In this document: positions 14,825 to 22,687 of the stretch, one piece after another
How the letters are laid out: every line of letters starts with the position of its first letter
How positions within the stretch are numbered: the first letter of the stretch is position 1
From: Kaistella gelatinilytica
Lineage (GTDB): Bacteria > Bacteroidota > Bacteroidia > Flavobacteriales > Weeksellaceae
Direction: 5' to 3'
Assembly (NCBI RefSeq): GCF_015679325.1
Contig: NZ_JADPVI010000001.1
Span: 248,001-312,000 of the forward strand
DNA: 64,000 nucleotides
Made by a program: the position numbers and the translations under genes
Notes under the pieces: generated by a model
Databases searched by the model: none
What the model was told of the DNA's origin: nothing
What the model saw: the letters and a program-made list of their open reading frames with translations, nothing else

Positions 14825-17656
14825 ATGTCAGAAAACAACGATAAACGCCTTTTCCTCATCGATGCTTATGCGATGATTTTCCGTGGATATTATGCACTCA
14901 TCAGAAGTCCCAGAATTACAAGTACCGGAATCGATACTTCGGCAATTTTTGGTTTTACGAATTCCTTAATTGAACTCATTCGCAGAGAAAGACCAACGCA
15001 TTTAGCCGTCGTTTTTGATGTGGGTCAGGCAAGTGTAAGAACTGCAGATTATGCAGAGTACAAAGCCAACAGAAGCGAAACACCGGAAGCAATAAAACTC
15101 GCCATACCTTATATTCACCGGATTTTGAAAGCCATGCATGTTCCTATTTTAGGACTGGAAGGTTACGAAGCGGATGATCTTATCGGAACCATCGCCTGCA
15201 AAGCCGAAAAAGAAGGTTATACCGTTTTTATGGTGACGCCCGATAAAGATTTTGCACAACTAGTCACTCCAAATATTAAAATGTATAAACCCGGCTTGAA
15301 AGGAGCTGAGTTTGAGATTTTAGGCGTTGAAGAAGTCAAAGCGAAATACGAAATTGAAGATCCAAAACAGGTAATCGATTTCCTCGCAATGATGGGCGAC
15401 GCGGTTGATAATATTCCAGGTTTGGAAGGAGTTGGAGAGAAAACGGCGAAGAAATTTCTGAAAGAATATGGCAGCATCGAAAAGTTGTTAGAAAATACTG
15501 CCGATCTTAAAGGAAAACTCAAAGAAAAAGTAGAGAATTCTGCGGAACGTGGAATTTTATCGAAGAAGTTAGCAACAATTATTTGTGATGCTCCGATTGA
15601 ATTTCATCAGGAACAATACGATTTAGATGATCCCGACTTCGAAAAGGTAAAAGAAGTTTTCGACGAAATCGAATTCAGACGATTGTATGAAAATTTGTAT
15701 CGTGCTTTTGCTCCTTCTGCCACAGTTGCTACAATTCCTAATAAAAATGCTGCGGAAGAAAAAGTTCAAAAACCAGTTATTGTCAATCAAACGATGCAGC
15801 TTGATCTGTTCGCCAATTTTGAAGATTTAGATCAGGCAACGACAACGAAAGAAACTGTTTCAGACAGCGATCATTTATACCAATTTATCGATTCTCCAAA
15901 AGCACAGAAAGTTTTAGTTCATAACCTTCTGCAGCAAAAGGCAGTGAGTTTCGATACCGAAATTACGTCATTAGATGAAATGGAAGCTGATCTGATCGGA
16001 ATGAGTTTCAGCTATAAAAAAGGTTTGGCGTACTATATTCCTTTTTCTGAAAAGAAAGAAGAAGTTTTGGAAACACTGGAAATTTTCCGTCCGTTTTTTG
16101 AGAAAAAAGAGATTATAAAAATTGCTCATAATCTAAAAGCAGATTATAAAATTTTAAAACAATACGGAATCGAAGTTGAAGGTGCGATTTTCGATACCAT
16201 GATCGCGCATTACCTTTTGAATCCAGATGGTCGTCATGCGATGGAATATCTTTCTGAAATGTATCTGGGTTACAAACCTGTCGCTATCGAATCGTTAATT
16301 GGAAAAGGAAAAAATCAGATCAGTTTCAAGGAATTGTCTGTGGAAGAACAAACGAAATTTGCCGCTGAAGATGCTGATATTTCCTGGAGATTGTACGAAG
16401 TTTTTGCACCACAATTGAAAATAGAAAACCTTGAAGACCTGTTTTATAATGTAGAAATGCCTTTAATGAAAGTTCTGGCAAAAATGGAACTCGAAGGAAT
16501 TTCCCTTGATAAAAAATGGCTCGAACAGGAAAGTAAAGATCTTGAAAACGATCTGCGTCAACTGGAGAAAACGATTTTTGAATTGTCAGGCGAAGAATTT
16601 AATATGAATTCTCCGAAACAATTGGGCGAAGTTTTATTTGAAAAAATGCAGCTTGATCCGAAAGCTAAAAAGACAAAATCCGGTCAGTACGCAACTTCTG
16701 AGGATATTTTGCAGAAATTATCTTCCAAGCATGAAATCATTAAACATATTTTAGAATACAGAACCTATCAGAAATTAAAATCAACGTACGTCGATGCTTT
16801 GCCTTTGCAAATTGATAAAGATGACAATCGCGTCCATACCAATTTCTCTCAAACTACTGCTGCGACTGGACGATTAGCAAGTGTAAATCCGAATTTACAG
16901 AATATCCCGATCCGTACTTTGCGCGGTCAACAAATCCGTGGTGCTTTTGTGGCAAATGCCGGAAATAAATTGATTGCAGCGGATTATTCTCAAATTGAAT
17001 TGCGCTTAATTGCAGCCATTTCTGAGGAAGATAATATGATCAAAGCTTTTCAGGATGGCGAAGATATTCACGCTTCTACGGCTTCAAAATTATTTAATAT
17101 TCCTTTGGAAGAAGTTACGAAAACGCAGCGTTCACAGGCAAAAACCGTCAACTTTGGAATCCTTTACGGACAAGGTGCTTTTGGTTTGGCGGAACAAACC
17201 GGGCTTTCCAGAAAAGAAGCGAAGGAAATGATCGAGTCTTACTTCGAAACTTATCCAAAGTTGAAAAAATATATGGCAGATCAGGTTATCAAAGCGCAGG
17301 AAATGGGATATGTGGAAACTATTTTGAAAAGAAAAAGACATTTAAAAGATATCAATTCAGCCAACTTCGTAGTTAAAGCTCACGCGGAAAGAAATGCGGT
17401 GAATGCACCAATTCAGGGAAGTGCAGCCGATGTCATTAAATTGGCAATGATCAAAATTGATGAACAATTCACCGAACAAAATTTAAAAACAAAAATGCTT
17501 TTGCAGGTTCATGATGAACTTGTTTTTGAGGCGCCGGAAGAAGAACTGGAAACCGTAACAGCTTTAATTAAAAAAGAAATGGAATCTGCATATAAAACAA
17601 CCGTTCCTTTGCTGGTCGAAGTTGGAGTAGGAGATAACTGGTTGGAGGCGCATTAA
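14825..17656 (+). CDS. polA: DNA polymerase I
   Basis: 943-residue DNA polymerase I for gap filling, Okazaki-fragment processing and repair. The N-terminal 5-prime-to-3-prime exonuclease/FEN domain carries RLFLIDAYAMIFRGYYAL, YEADDLIGTIA and GDAVDNIPGLEGVGEKTAKK. The 3-prime-to-5-prime proofreading domain seems active: FDTEIT with the DxE pair and AHNLKADYKILK are present. The polymerase domain has YSQIELRLIAAIS (motif A), RSQAKTVNFGILYGQ (motif B/O-helix) and QVHDELVFE (motif C). The frame is open to 14735, but the ATG at 14825 is chosen because the conserved N-terminus begins there and a TATCTTTG box lies just upstream. Confidence 0.97.
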   Translation: MSENNDKRLFLIDAYAMIFRGYYALIRSPRITSTGIDTSAIFGFTNSLIELIRRERPTHLAVVFDVGQASVRTADYAEYKANRSETPEAIKLAIPYIHRILKAMHVPILGLEGYEADDLIGTIACKAEKEGYTVFMVTPDKDFAQLVTPNIKMYKPGLKGAEFEILGVEEVKAKYEIEDPKQVIDFLAMMGDAVDNIPGLEGVGEKTAKKFLKEYGSIEKLLENTADLKGKLKEKVENSAERGILSKKLATIICDAPIEFHQEQYDLDDPDFEKVKEVFDEIEFRRLYENLYRAFAPSATVATIPNKNAAEEKVQKPVIVNQTMQLDLFANFEDLDQATTTKETVSDSDHLYQFIDSPKAQKVLVHNLLQQKAVSFDTEITSLDEMEADLIGMSFSYKKGLAYYIPFSEKKEEVLETLEIFRPFFEKKEIIKIAHNLKADYKILKQYGIEVEGAIFDTMIAHYLLNPDGRHAMEYLSEMYLGYKPVAIESLIGKGKNQISFKELSVEEQTKFAAEDADISWRLYEVFAPQLKIENLEDLFYNVEMPLMKVLAKMELEGISLDKKWLEQESKDLENDLRQLEKTIFELSGEEFNMNSPKQLGEVLFEKMQLDPKAKKTKSGQYATSEDILQKLSSKHEIIKHILEYRTYQKLKSTYVDALPLQIDKDDNRVHTNFSQTTAATGRLASVNPNLQNIPIRTLRGQQIRGAFVANAGNKLIAADYSQIELRLIAAISEEDNMIKAFQDGEDIHASTASKLFNIPLEEVTKTQRSQAKTVNFGILYGQGAFGLAEQTGLSRKEAKEMIESYFETYPKLKKYMADQVIKAQEMGYVETILKRKRHLKDINSANFVVKAHAERNAVNAPIQGSAADVIKLAMIKIDEQFTEQNLKTKMLLQVHDELVFEAPEEELETVTALIKKEMESAYKTTVPLLVEVGVGDNWLEAH

Positions 17657-17719
17657 ATTTAATGAAGAGGAAATCAAAAGAATGTCTTGATATTATAAAG
17701 TTGCTATTTTGTTTTAAAT

Positions 17720-18404
17720 AAACTCCAGAGGAGTTTAATCTCTGTAGAAAATATGAAATGAAAATATCCAGCGTTCCGTAGGAACGCCATCTAAAAAACT
17801 AGAATAAATGTAAAATCTTGTTTATTAAATCCATATCGTAAAATCAAATTTTTTAGAAAAATGGCGAATACCTACACACAAATTTATATTCAACTTATTT
17901 TTGCAGTAAAATTTAGGGAAAATAAAATTTCAGAAGAAATTAGAGATGACGTAGAAAAATATATTTGTGGAATTTTCAATCATAAAAAACAGCGTGTTTT
18001 AGCCATTTATGCAAATCCGGACCATATTCATATTTTCTTTTGTTATAGAAATCTTCAAATTTCAATACCAGATTTAGTAAAAGTGGTTAAGGTTGAATCA
18101 ACTAATTTTGTAAATGAAAAGAAATATTTATCCAATCATTTTTCTTGGCAAGAAGGATATGGTGCTTTTTCTTATTCGAAAAGCCAGAAAGAAAACGTCA
18201 TTAATTATGTTTTAAATCAAAAAGAGCATCATGAAAAACAGAGTTTTAAAAATGAATATATCGATTTTTTGAAGAAGTTTGAAATAGAATTTAAAAATGA
18301 ATATTTATTTGATTTTTTTGAATAATCACGAGATAGCGTTCCTGCGGAACGCACCTTTAAACTTGTAAATTATTAACTACAGAGATAAGATTCCTCTGGA
18401 ATCT
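17720..18404 (+). mobile_element. REP-flanked IS200-like transposon unit
   Basis: Unit formed by a Y1 transposase gene and two short hairpins on each side, arranged in mirror order. Left: 17720-17736 (AAACTCC-AGA-GGAGTTT) and 17771-17787 (GCGTTCC-GTA-GGAACGC). Right: 18336-18352 (GCGTTCC-TGC-GGAACGC) and 18388-18404 (AGATTCC-TCT-GGAATCT). A perfect 10-base inverted repeat also links the sides: ATCTCTGTAG at 17738-17747 and its complement at 18377-18386. HUH transposases of this type recognise hairpins at element ends, so these are likely the ends or associated REP sequences. Exact element borders cannot be proved from one copy. Confidence 0.75.
17861..18325 (+). CDS. tnpA: IS200/IS605-like Y1 transposase (REP-associated)
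   Basis: 154-residue single-domain HUH transposase of the Y1 class, near the normal length of IS200/IS605 TnpA. The HUH motif is NPDHIHIFF (about residues 51-59) and the candidate catalytic tyrosine is in ENVINYVLNQKEHH, matching the YIxNQ helix of the family. It should cut and join single-stranded DNA at hairpin ends. The gene appears intact. It begins with ANTYTQIYIQLIFAVK, the usual start for the Bacteroidota group. Four small hairpins in mirror arrangement flank it, and there is no tnpB. It lies between polA and a glycosyltransferase gene. Confidence 0.88.
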   Translation: MANTYTQIYIQLIFAVKFRENKISEEIRDDVEKYICGIFNHKKQRVLAIYANPDHIHIFFCYRNLQISIPDLVKVVKVESTNFVNEKKYLSNHFSWQEGYGAFSYSKSQKENVINYVLNQKEHHEKQSFKNEYIDFLKKFEIEFKNEYLFDFFE

Positions 18405-18421
18405 GTCGTAACAAATATTTA

Positions 18422-19303
18422 ATGAAATTCCTACTCATCATTCCGACGCACAACGAAGAGAAAAATATTCTTTTTACGCTTAAATCTCTGTATGAACAGA
18501 CGTTTAAAGATTTTTTCTGTGTTATTGTTAATGATGGTTCTAAGGACAACACGCAAAAAGTAGTAGAAGAATTTATTGGAGATCATAAAAAATTTAAAAT
18601 GTTAAATTTAGAAGCTTCAACGCATGAACCCGGCGCAAAAGTCGTGCGCACTTTTAATAAAGGTTTAGAATCTGTAGATTTAAAAGATTTTGATATCATT
18701 TGTAAATTCGATGCAGATATTATTTTCCCGCCGAATTACCTGGCGAAAATCAATCAAGTTTATGAATCTAATTCAAAAGCAGGAATGGTTTCAGGGATTG
18801 TTAAAATACAAAAATCTATTTTTGAGAAATCATTGGCGCTTGATTTTAAAGATGAAAAACACCAGTGGCAATTTGAAAATTTGTCCTCAAAAAATCATGT
18901 TCGTGGACCGATAAAATCCTATCGTAGAGAATGTTTTTTAGATATGAATGGTTTACGAGCGGTTTTAGGCTGGGATAATATTGATGTGATGTTGGCGAAG
19001 AAAAATGACTGGGAAGTTATAACCATTAAAGATTTGTGGGTGAAACATTTACGTCCAACTGCGTTTCAATATAAAAATCAAAAAGCTGAGAAACTGGGAG
19101 AATATTTTTATAATATTGGTCTCAATCTACCATTGACAATCATTTCGTCGGGAAAATCTGCCTTCAAGAATAAATCATTTGCAGAATTTTATACAACAAT
19201 GAAATCTTTTTTAAAACAAAAAGGAGAGAAGTCATTGTCAAAAGAGGAGATCAAGTTCATCAGAAAATTAAGGTGGTCAGAGATGCGAAAAAATTGGATG
19301 TAG
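18422..19303 (+). CDS. Family 2 glycosyltransferase
   Basis: 293 residues with the GT-A fold of GT2 enzymes: LLIIPTHNEEKNILFTLKSL at the N-terminus (nucleotide-sugar binding), VIVNDGSKDNTQKVVEE, and the metal-binding acidic motif CKFDADIIFPPNYL (DxD) at about residues 95-108. The C-terminal half includes RGPIKSYRRECFLDMNG, typical of acceptor-site loops. It should add a sugar from an activated donor to a lipid-linked or surface glycan at the cytoplasmic face; no membrane anchor is obvious. It starts 17 bases after the right hairpin of the upstream transposon unit, and a REP palindrome touches its stop codon. Confidence 0.88.
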   Translation: MKFLLIIPTHNEEKNILFTLKSLYEQTFKDFFCVIVNDGSKDNTQKVVEEFIGDHKKFKMLNLEASTHEPGAKVVRTFNKGLESVDLKDFDIICKFDADIIFPPNYLAKINQVYESNSKAGMVSGIVKIQKSIFEKSLALDFKDEKHQWQFENLSSKNHVRGPIKSYRRECFLDMNGLRAVLGWDNIDVMLAKKNDWEVITIKDLWVKHLRPTAFQYKNQKAEKLGEYFYNIGLNLPLTIISSGKSAFKNKSFAEFYTTMKSFLKQKGEKSLSKEEIKFIRKLRWSEMRKNWM

Positions 19304-19340
19304 GGACAGGTCGCGACCTGTCCAAAATCCGAAGGATTTT
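19304..19340 (-). repeat. REP palindrome plus small hairpin after the GT2 gene
   Basis: A perfect 20-base palindrome (19304-19323) directly after the GT2 stop, then a 7-bp hairpin AAAATCC-GAA-GGATTTT (19324-19340). Its flanks match the copy at 19982-20001 when read in the opposite direction, so this copy is inverted relative to that one. Confidence 0.85.
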
Positions 19341-19417
19341 AAATTGCCGCCCATCAATTTTTATTTTTATTAATTCGTTAATTACCCTAAATTTAAAGTT
19401 TTTCAAAACGTAAAAAG

Positions 19418-19954
19418 ATGGAAGGAAGAAAAAGAAATAGAAAGCAAGACTTTGATTATTCAAATGATGCGGTCTATTTCATAACCATCTGCACGAAAGA
19501 TAAACTACATCATTTTGGGAAAATTCAAAATGGAAAAATAAATTTAAGCGAAATGGGAAAAATTGCTGAGAATCAAATCTTCTGGTTGAAAAAGCAATAT
19601 CCTTATTTTGAATTGCATAATTTTGTGGTGATGCCGAATCATGTTCACTTTTTGTTTGGAATTAATCGGGATTTTTCTACTAAGGATTTTGTTGAAATTC
19701 CTGTGGGATTTCGGACAAGTCACGACTTGTCCCTACGGAATGATGAACAGATTAAAATAAAATCTGTCTCTTCTCTAATGGGTGCTTATAAAACTACTGT
19801 TTCGAAACAAATTCATCAAACAGGTCATTCAGATTTCCTTTGGCAGCGGTCATTTCATGATCACATTGTGAGAAATAAAGAACGTTACGATTAAATAAAT
19901 AATTATATTACAACAAATCCTGAAAATTGGAATAAAGATAAATTTTATGAATAA
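19418..19954 (+). pseudogene. REP-associated Y1 transposase, broken by in-frame stop
   Basis: The reading frame encodes a RAYT-type Y1 transposase: EGRKRNRKQDFDYSNDAVYF at the start, HUH motif VMPNHVHFLF (about residues 70-79), and WQRSFHDHIVRNKERYD near the end. A TAA at 19892-19894 stops it at 158 residues, but the same frame continues to 19952-19954 as INNYITTNPENWNKDKFYE, which is the expected family C-terminus with the YIxxNP segment that carries the candidate catalytic tyrosine. So one nonsense change removes the active-site helix. In addition a 20-base REP palindrome (19713-19732) sits in frame within the gene and encodes an extra stretch around FRTSHDLSLRND. Confidence 0.8.
19713..19732 (+). 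repeat. REP palindrome inside the RAYT gene
   Basis: GGACAAGTC-AC-GACTTGTCC: two 9-base perfect arms. It shares the following bases CCTACG with the copy at 19982-20001. It lies inside the transposase frame without shifting it. Confidence 0.9.
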
Positions 19955-21611
19955 TTACGCTATTATAAATCTTCGATTTTTGGACAAGTCGCGACTTGTC
20001 CCTACGATTATAATGATACTTTTTTTCGGGATGTTTAGTGCGCAAAAAAACGCCGATCTCATCATCACTAATGCGAAAATCTATACCGTCAATCAAAGTT
20101 TTGATACCGCCGAATCAATGGCAGTTTTGAACGGAAAAATTATTGGTGTGGGAAAAACTGCGGATATTCTCAAAAACTTTAAATCTAAAAATATCCAGAA
20201 TTTGGAGGGAAAAACAGTTTTTCCAGGTTTGATCGATGCCCATTGTCACTTCACCGGTTTTGCAACAGATAAATGGAAATGTCAACTTTGGGGAACAAAA
20301 TCCTGGGACGAAATCATTGCAAGAATTTCAGATTATGCGAAAACAGCTCCGAAAGAATGGATTTACGGCCGTGGTTGGGATCAAAACGATTGGGCAATTA
20401 AAGAATTTCCAAACAAAGAAAAACTGGATCAATTATTTCCAAACCGTCCTGTTTACTTAAAAAGAATTGATGGTCACGCCGCAGTTGCCAATCAGAAAGC
20501 TTTAGACATCGCCGGAATTACAAAAGATTCTAAAATTTTAGGAGGTGAAATTGAATTGAAGGATGGAAAATTAACTGGAATGTTAGTCGACAACGCCATG
20601 ACTTTGGTGGAAAAATATATTCCGGATATTGAAGATAAAATGGCGATCCAATATTTTTCGGAATTGCAGAAAGAATGTTTTTCATACGGCTTGACTTCCC
20701 TTCATGATTGCGGTATTACGGAAAAAACTTTAGGACTTTTAGAAAAAGCACAGGCCCAGAATTCTTTACAGATGAAGATCTTTGCTTTGATGGAAGACAA
20801 TCCGGCTTATTATGACCGTTGGATCAAAAAAGGAAGATACACCAATAAAAACATTACAGTCGGAGGATTCAAGGTGTATTCAGATGGAGCTTTAGGTTCG
20901 AGAGGTGCTTGTTTAAATCACGATTATTCCGACAAAAAAGGTTGGAGAGGTTTTCTTTTGAGCGATAGAAAACATTTCGAAAATTTAGCAAAAAGATTAA
21001 AAAACAGCGATTTGCAAATGGCGACGCACGCCATCGGAGATTCTGCAAACCGAACGATTCTTCAGATTTATGACGAAGTTTTATGCGGAAAAAATGACAG
21101 AAGATGGAGAATCGAACACGCTCAGATTATTGATAAAAATGATTTTGATCTGTTTGGAAAATATTCGATTATTCCTTCTGTACAACCGACTCATGCGACT
21201 TCAGATATGTATTGGGCGGAAGATCGATTAGGAAAAGATCGCTTGAAATATGCGTACGCGTACGAAGATTTATTGAAACAAAACGGTTGGCTTCCGTTGG
21301 GAACAGATTTTCCAGTGGAAGAAATAAGTCCTTTGAAAACTTTTTATTCGGCAGTTGCGAGAAAAGATTCCAAACATTTTCCTGCGAATGGATTTCAAAA
21401 AGAAAATGCTTTAACCAGAGAACAGGCAATTCGCGGAATGACGATTTGGGCAGCGAAAGCAGCGTTTCAGGAAAAAGAAATTGGCAGTTTGGAGCCTGGG
21501 AAATCAGCAGATTTTATTATTGTTGATCAGGATTTAATGACGGTTTCAGAAGATCAAATTTTAGACACCAAAGTTTTGGAAACATTCAGCAATGGAAAAA
21601 AAGTTTTTTAA
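19947..21611 (+). CDS. Secreted amidohydrolase (YtcJ-like, Amidohydro_3)
   Basis: 554 residues from the first ATG. Metal-dependent hydrolase of the amidohydrolase superfamily, YtcJ-like group: KTVFPGLIDAHCHFTGF (metal-site HxH), YSDGALGSRGACL, MATHAIGDSANRTIL, WRIEHAQIID and PLGTDFPVEE are the expected blocks in order. Substrate unknown. The start is a problem. ATG 19947 overlaps the tail of the broken RAYT and reads through a REP palindrome; TTG 19980 starts inside the REP flank; ATG 20013 would leave the very short leader MILFFGMFSAQ. The two upstream starts give a plausible signal peptide (DKSR then a hydrophobic run to SAQ), so export is likely and the leader seems partly REP-derived. Confidence 0.85.
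   Translation: MNNYAIINLRFLDKSRLVPTIIMILFFGMFSAQKNADLIITNAKIYTVNQSFDTAESMAVLNGKIIGVGKTADILKNFKSKNIQNLEGKTVFPGLIDAHCHFTGFATDKWKCQLWGTKSWDEIIARISDYAKTAPKEWIYGRGWDQNDWAIKEFPNKEKLDQLFPNRPVYLKRIDGHAAVANQKALDIAGITKDSKILGGEIELKDGKLTGMLVDNAMTLVEKYIPDIEDKMAIQYFSELQKECFSYGLTSLHDCGITEKTLGLLEKAQAQNSLQMKIFALMEDNPAYYDRWIKKGRYTNKNITVGGFKVYSDGALGSRGACLNHDYSDKKGWRGFLLSDRKHFENLAKRLKNSDLQMATHAIGDSANRTILQIYDEVLCGKNDRRWRIEHAQIIDKNDFDLFGKYSIIPSVQPTHATSDMYWAEDRLGKDRLKYAYAYEDLLKQNGWLPLGTDFPVEEISPLKTFYSAVARKDSKHFPANGFQKENALTREQAIRGMTIWAAKAAFQEKEIGSLEPGKSADFIIVDQDLMTVSEDQILDTKVLETFSNGKKVF
19982..20001 (+). repeat. REP palindrome in the amidohydrolase 5-prime region
   Basis: A perfect 20-base palindrome, GGACAAGTCG and its complement, 11 bases before the internal ATG at 20013. 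In the amidohydrolase frame it encodes DKSRLV. Confidence 0.9.
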
Positions 21612-21630
21612 TTAAATTTTAACTGATCCC

Positions 21631-22683
21631 TTGAAACAGATTGCTTACATAGAACTCGATACCCACGCAGAAATTGCGCGTAATTTTATGGAATTAATGA
21701 AAGATTCCAAAGAGTTTGTGATCGATTACTATTTTTCTGACAAAATATTCAAACAGATCAAGAAAAATGAATCCAATGTTTTTTTAAGTGAAAATACGGA
21801 GATTTTAAATCAATTGAGTCAAAAGAAATATGATGTAGTGATCATTGGAACAGTGCATCGTTATTTTAATTTATTCAAGGAAATCACTCAGGAATATAAT
21901 ACTGCGGTGATTGTTCACAATCTTAATTTTACGAATATTTCCCGGTTTCAATTGTTTAAAAATATTTTTAAAAAGGACTTCGTTTACCGTTTAAAATTGT
22001 GGTTAAAAGAAGATCTACTCGCTGCCCCCGATGTTTTTAAAGGAGCGAGAAATATTTTGGTGTTAGACAAAAGCTTAGTTGCTGGGAAACTCAAGTATTT
22101 ACCGGTTTTCTTTAATGAGTTTCAGGAAAAGATTGATTCTAAAGTTTTTACGATTGTAATTCCAGGTGCAGTTTCGCAAGCAAGAAGAGATTACAAAAAG
22201 GTGATCGGTCAGTTGAGTGATTTGAAAATTAAAACTTTTGAGAAACCACTTGAAATCGTTTTTCTTGGTAAAGCTCATGGAAAAGAACTAGATTGGATCC
22301 GGGATTTTGACAAAAAGAAACCGGAGAACATTTCGATTAAATATTTTGACAAAAAAGTTCCACAAACTACTTTTAATGAGTGGATGAACAAAGCCGATTT
22401 CCTTTGGTGTCCGATTCAAAGTGAAACAGAATTCTTTAGTAACAAAGAAATTTATGGAGAAACAAAAATGAGCGGTAATATTGGAGATGCAATTAAATTC
22501 GGAAAAATTGCTATTTTTCCGACAGATTACCAATCAAATTTTGATTTTATTATTAACGAAAAAATAGACTCAACTGAGGAGATTTTTAATTTTAAATCTG
22601 AGAATTCTTACGATTTCCAAAAGGAATTCAGCAAGAAGAAAATATCTTCTGAACTTGAAAAAACGTTACAGTCAATACTTTAA
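21631..22683 (+). CDS. Glycosyltransferase-like protein
   Basis: 350 residues, starting with TTG; no ATG is available near the conserved-looking beginning KQIAYIELDTHAEIARNFME. The protein shows two Rossmann-like halves: an N-terminal part (YDVVIIGTVHRYFNLF, AVIVHNLNF) and a C-terminal part (LEIVFLGKAHGKELDWIRDF, ADFLWCPIQSETEFF, MSGNIGDAIKFGKIAIFPTD), an arrangement like GT-B glycosyltransferases. The family is not certain. The genes around it (GT2, flippase, FkbM methyltransferase) suggest a role in surface polysaccharide or glycolipid assembly. Its 3-prime end faces the flippase gene with only four bases between them. Confidence 0.6.
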   Translation: MKQIAYIELDTHAEIARNFMELMKDSKEFVIDYYFSDKIFKQIKKNESNVFLSENTEILNQLSQKKYDVVIIGTVHRYFNLFKEITQEYNTAVIVHNLNFTNISRFQLFKNIFKKDFVYRLKLWLKEDLLAAPDVFKGARNILVLDKSLVAGKLKYLPVFFNEFQEKIDSKVFTIVIPGAVSQARRDYKKVIGQLSDLKIKTFEKPLEIVFLGKAHGKELDWIRDFDKKKPENISIKYFDKKVPQTTFNEWMNKADFLWCPIQSETEFFSNKEIYGETKMSGNIGDAIKFGKIAIFPTDYQSNFDFIINEKIDSTEEIFNFKSENSYDFQKEFSKKKISSELEKTLQSIL

Positions 22684-22687
22684 ATCA

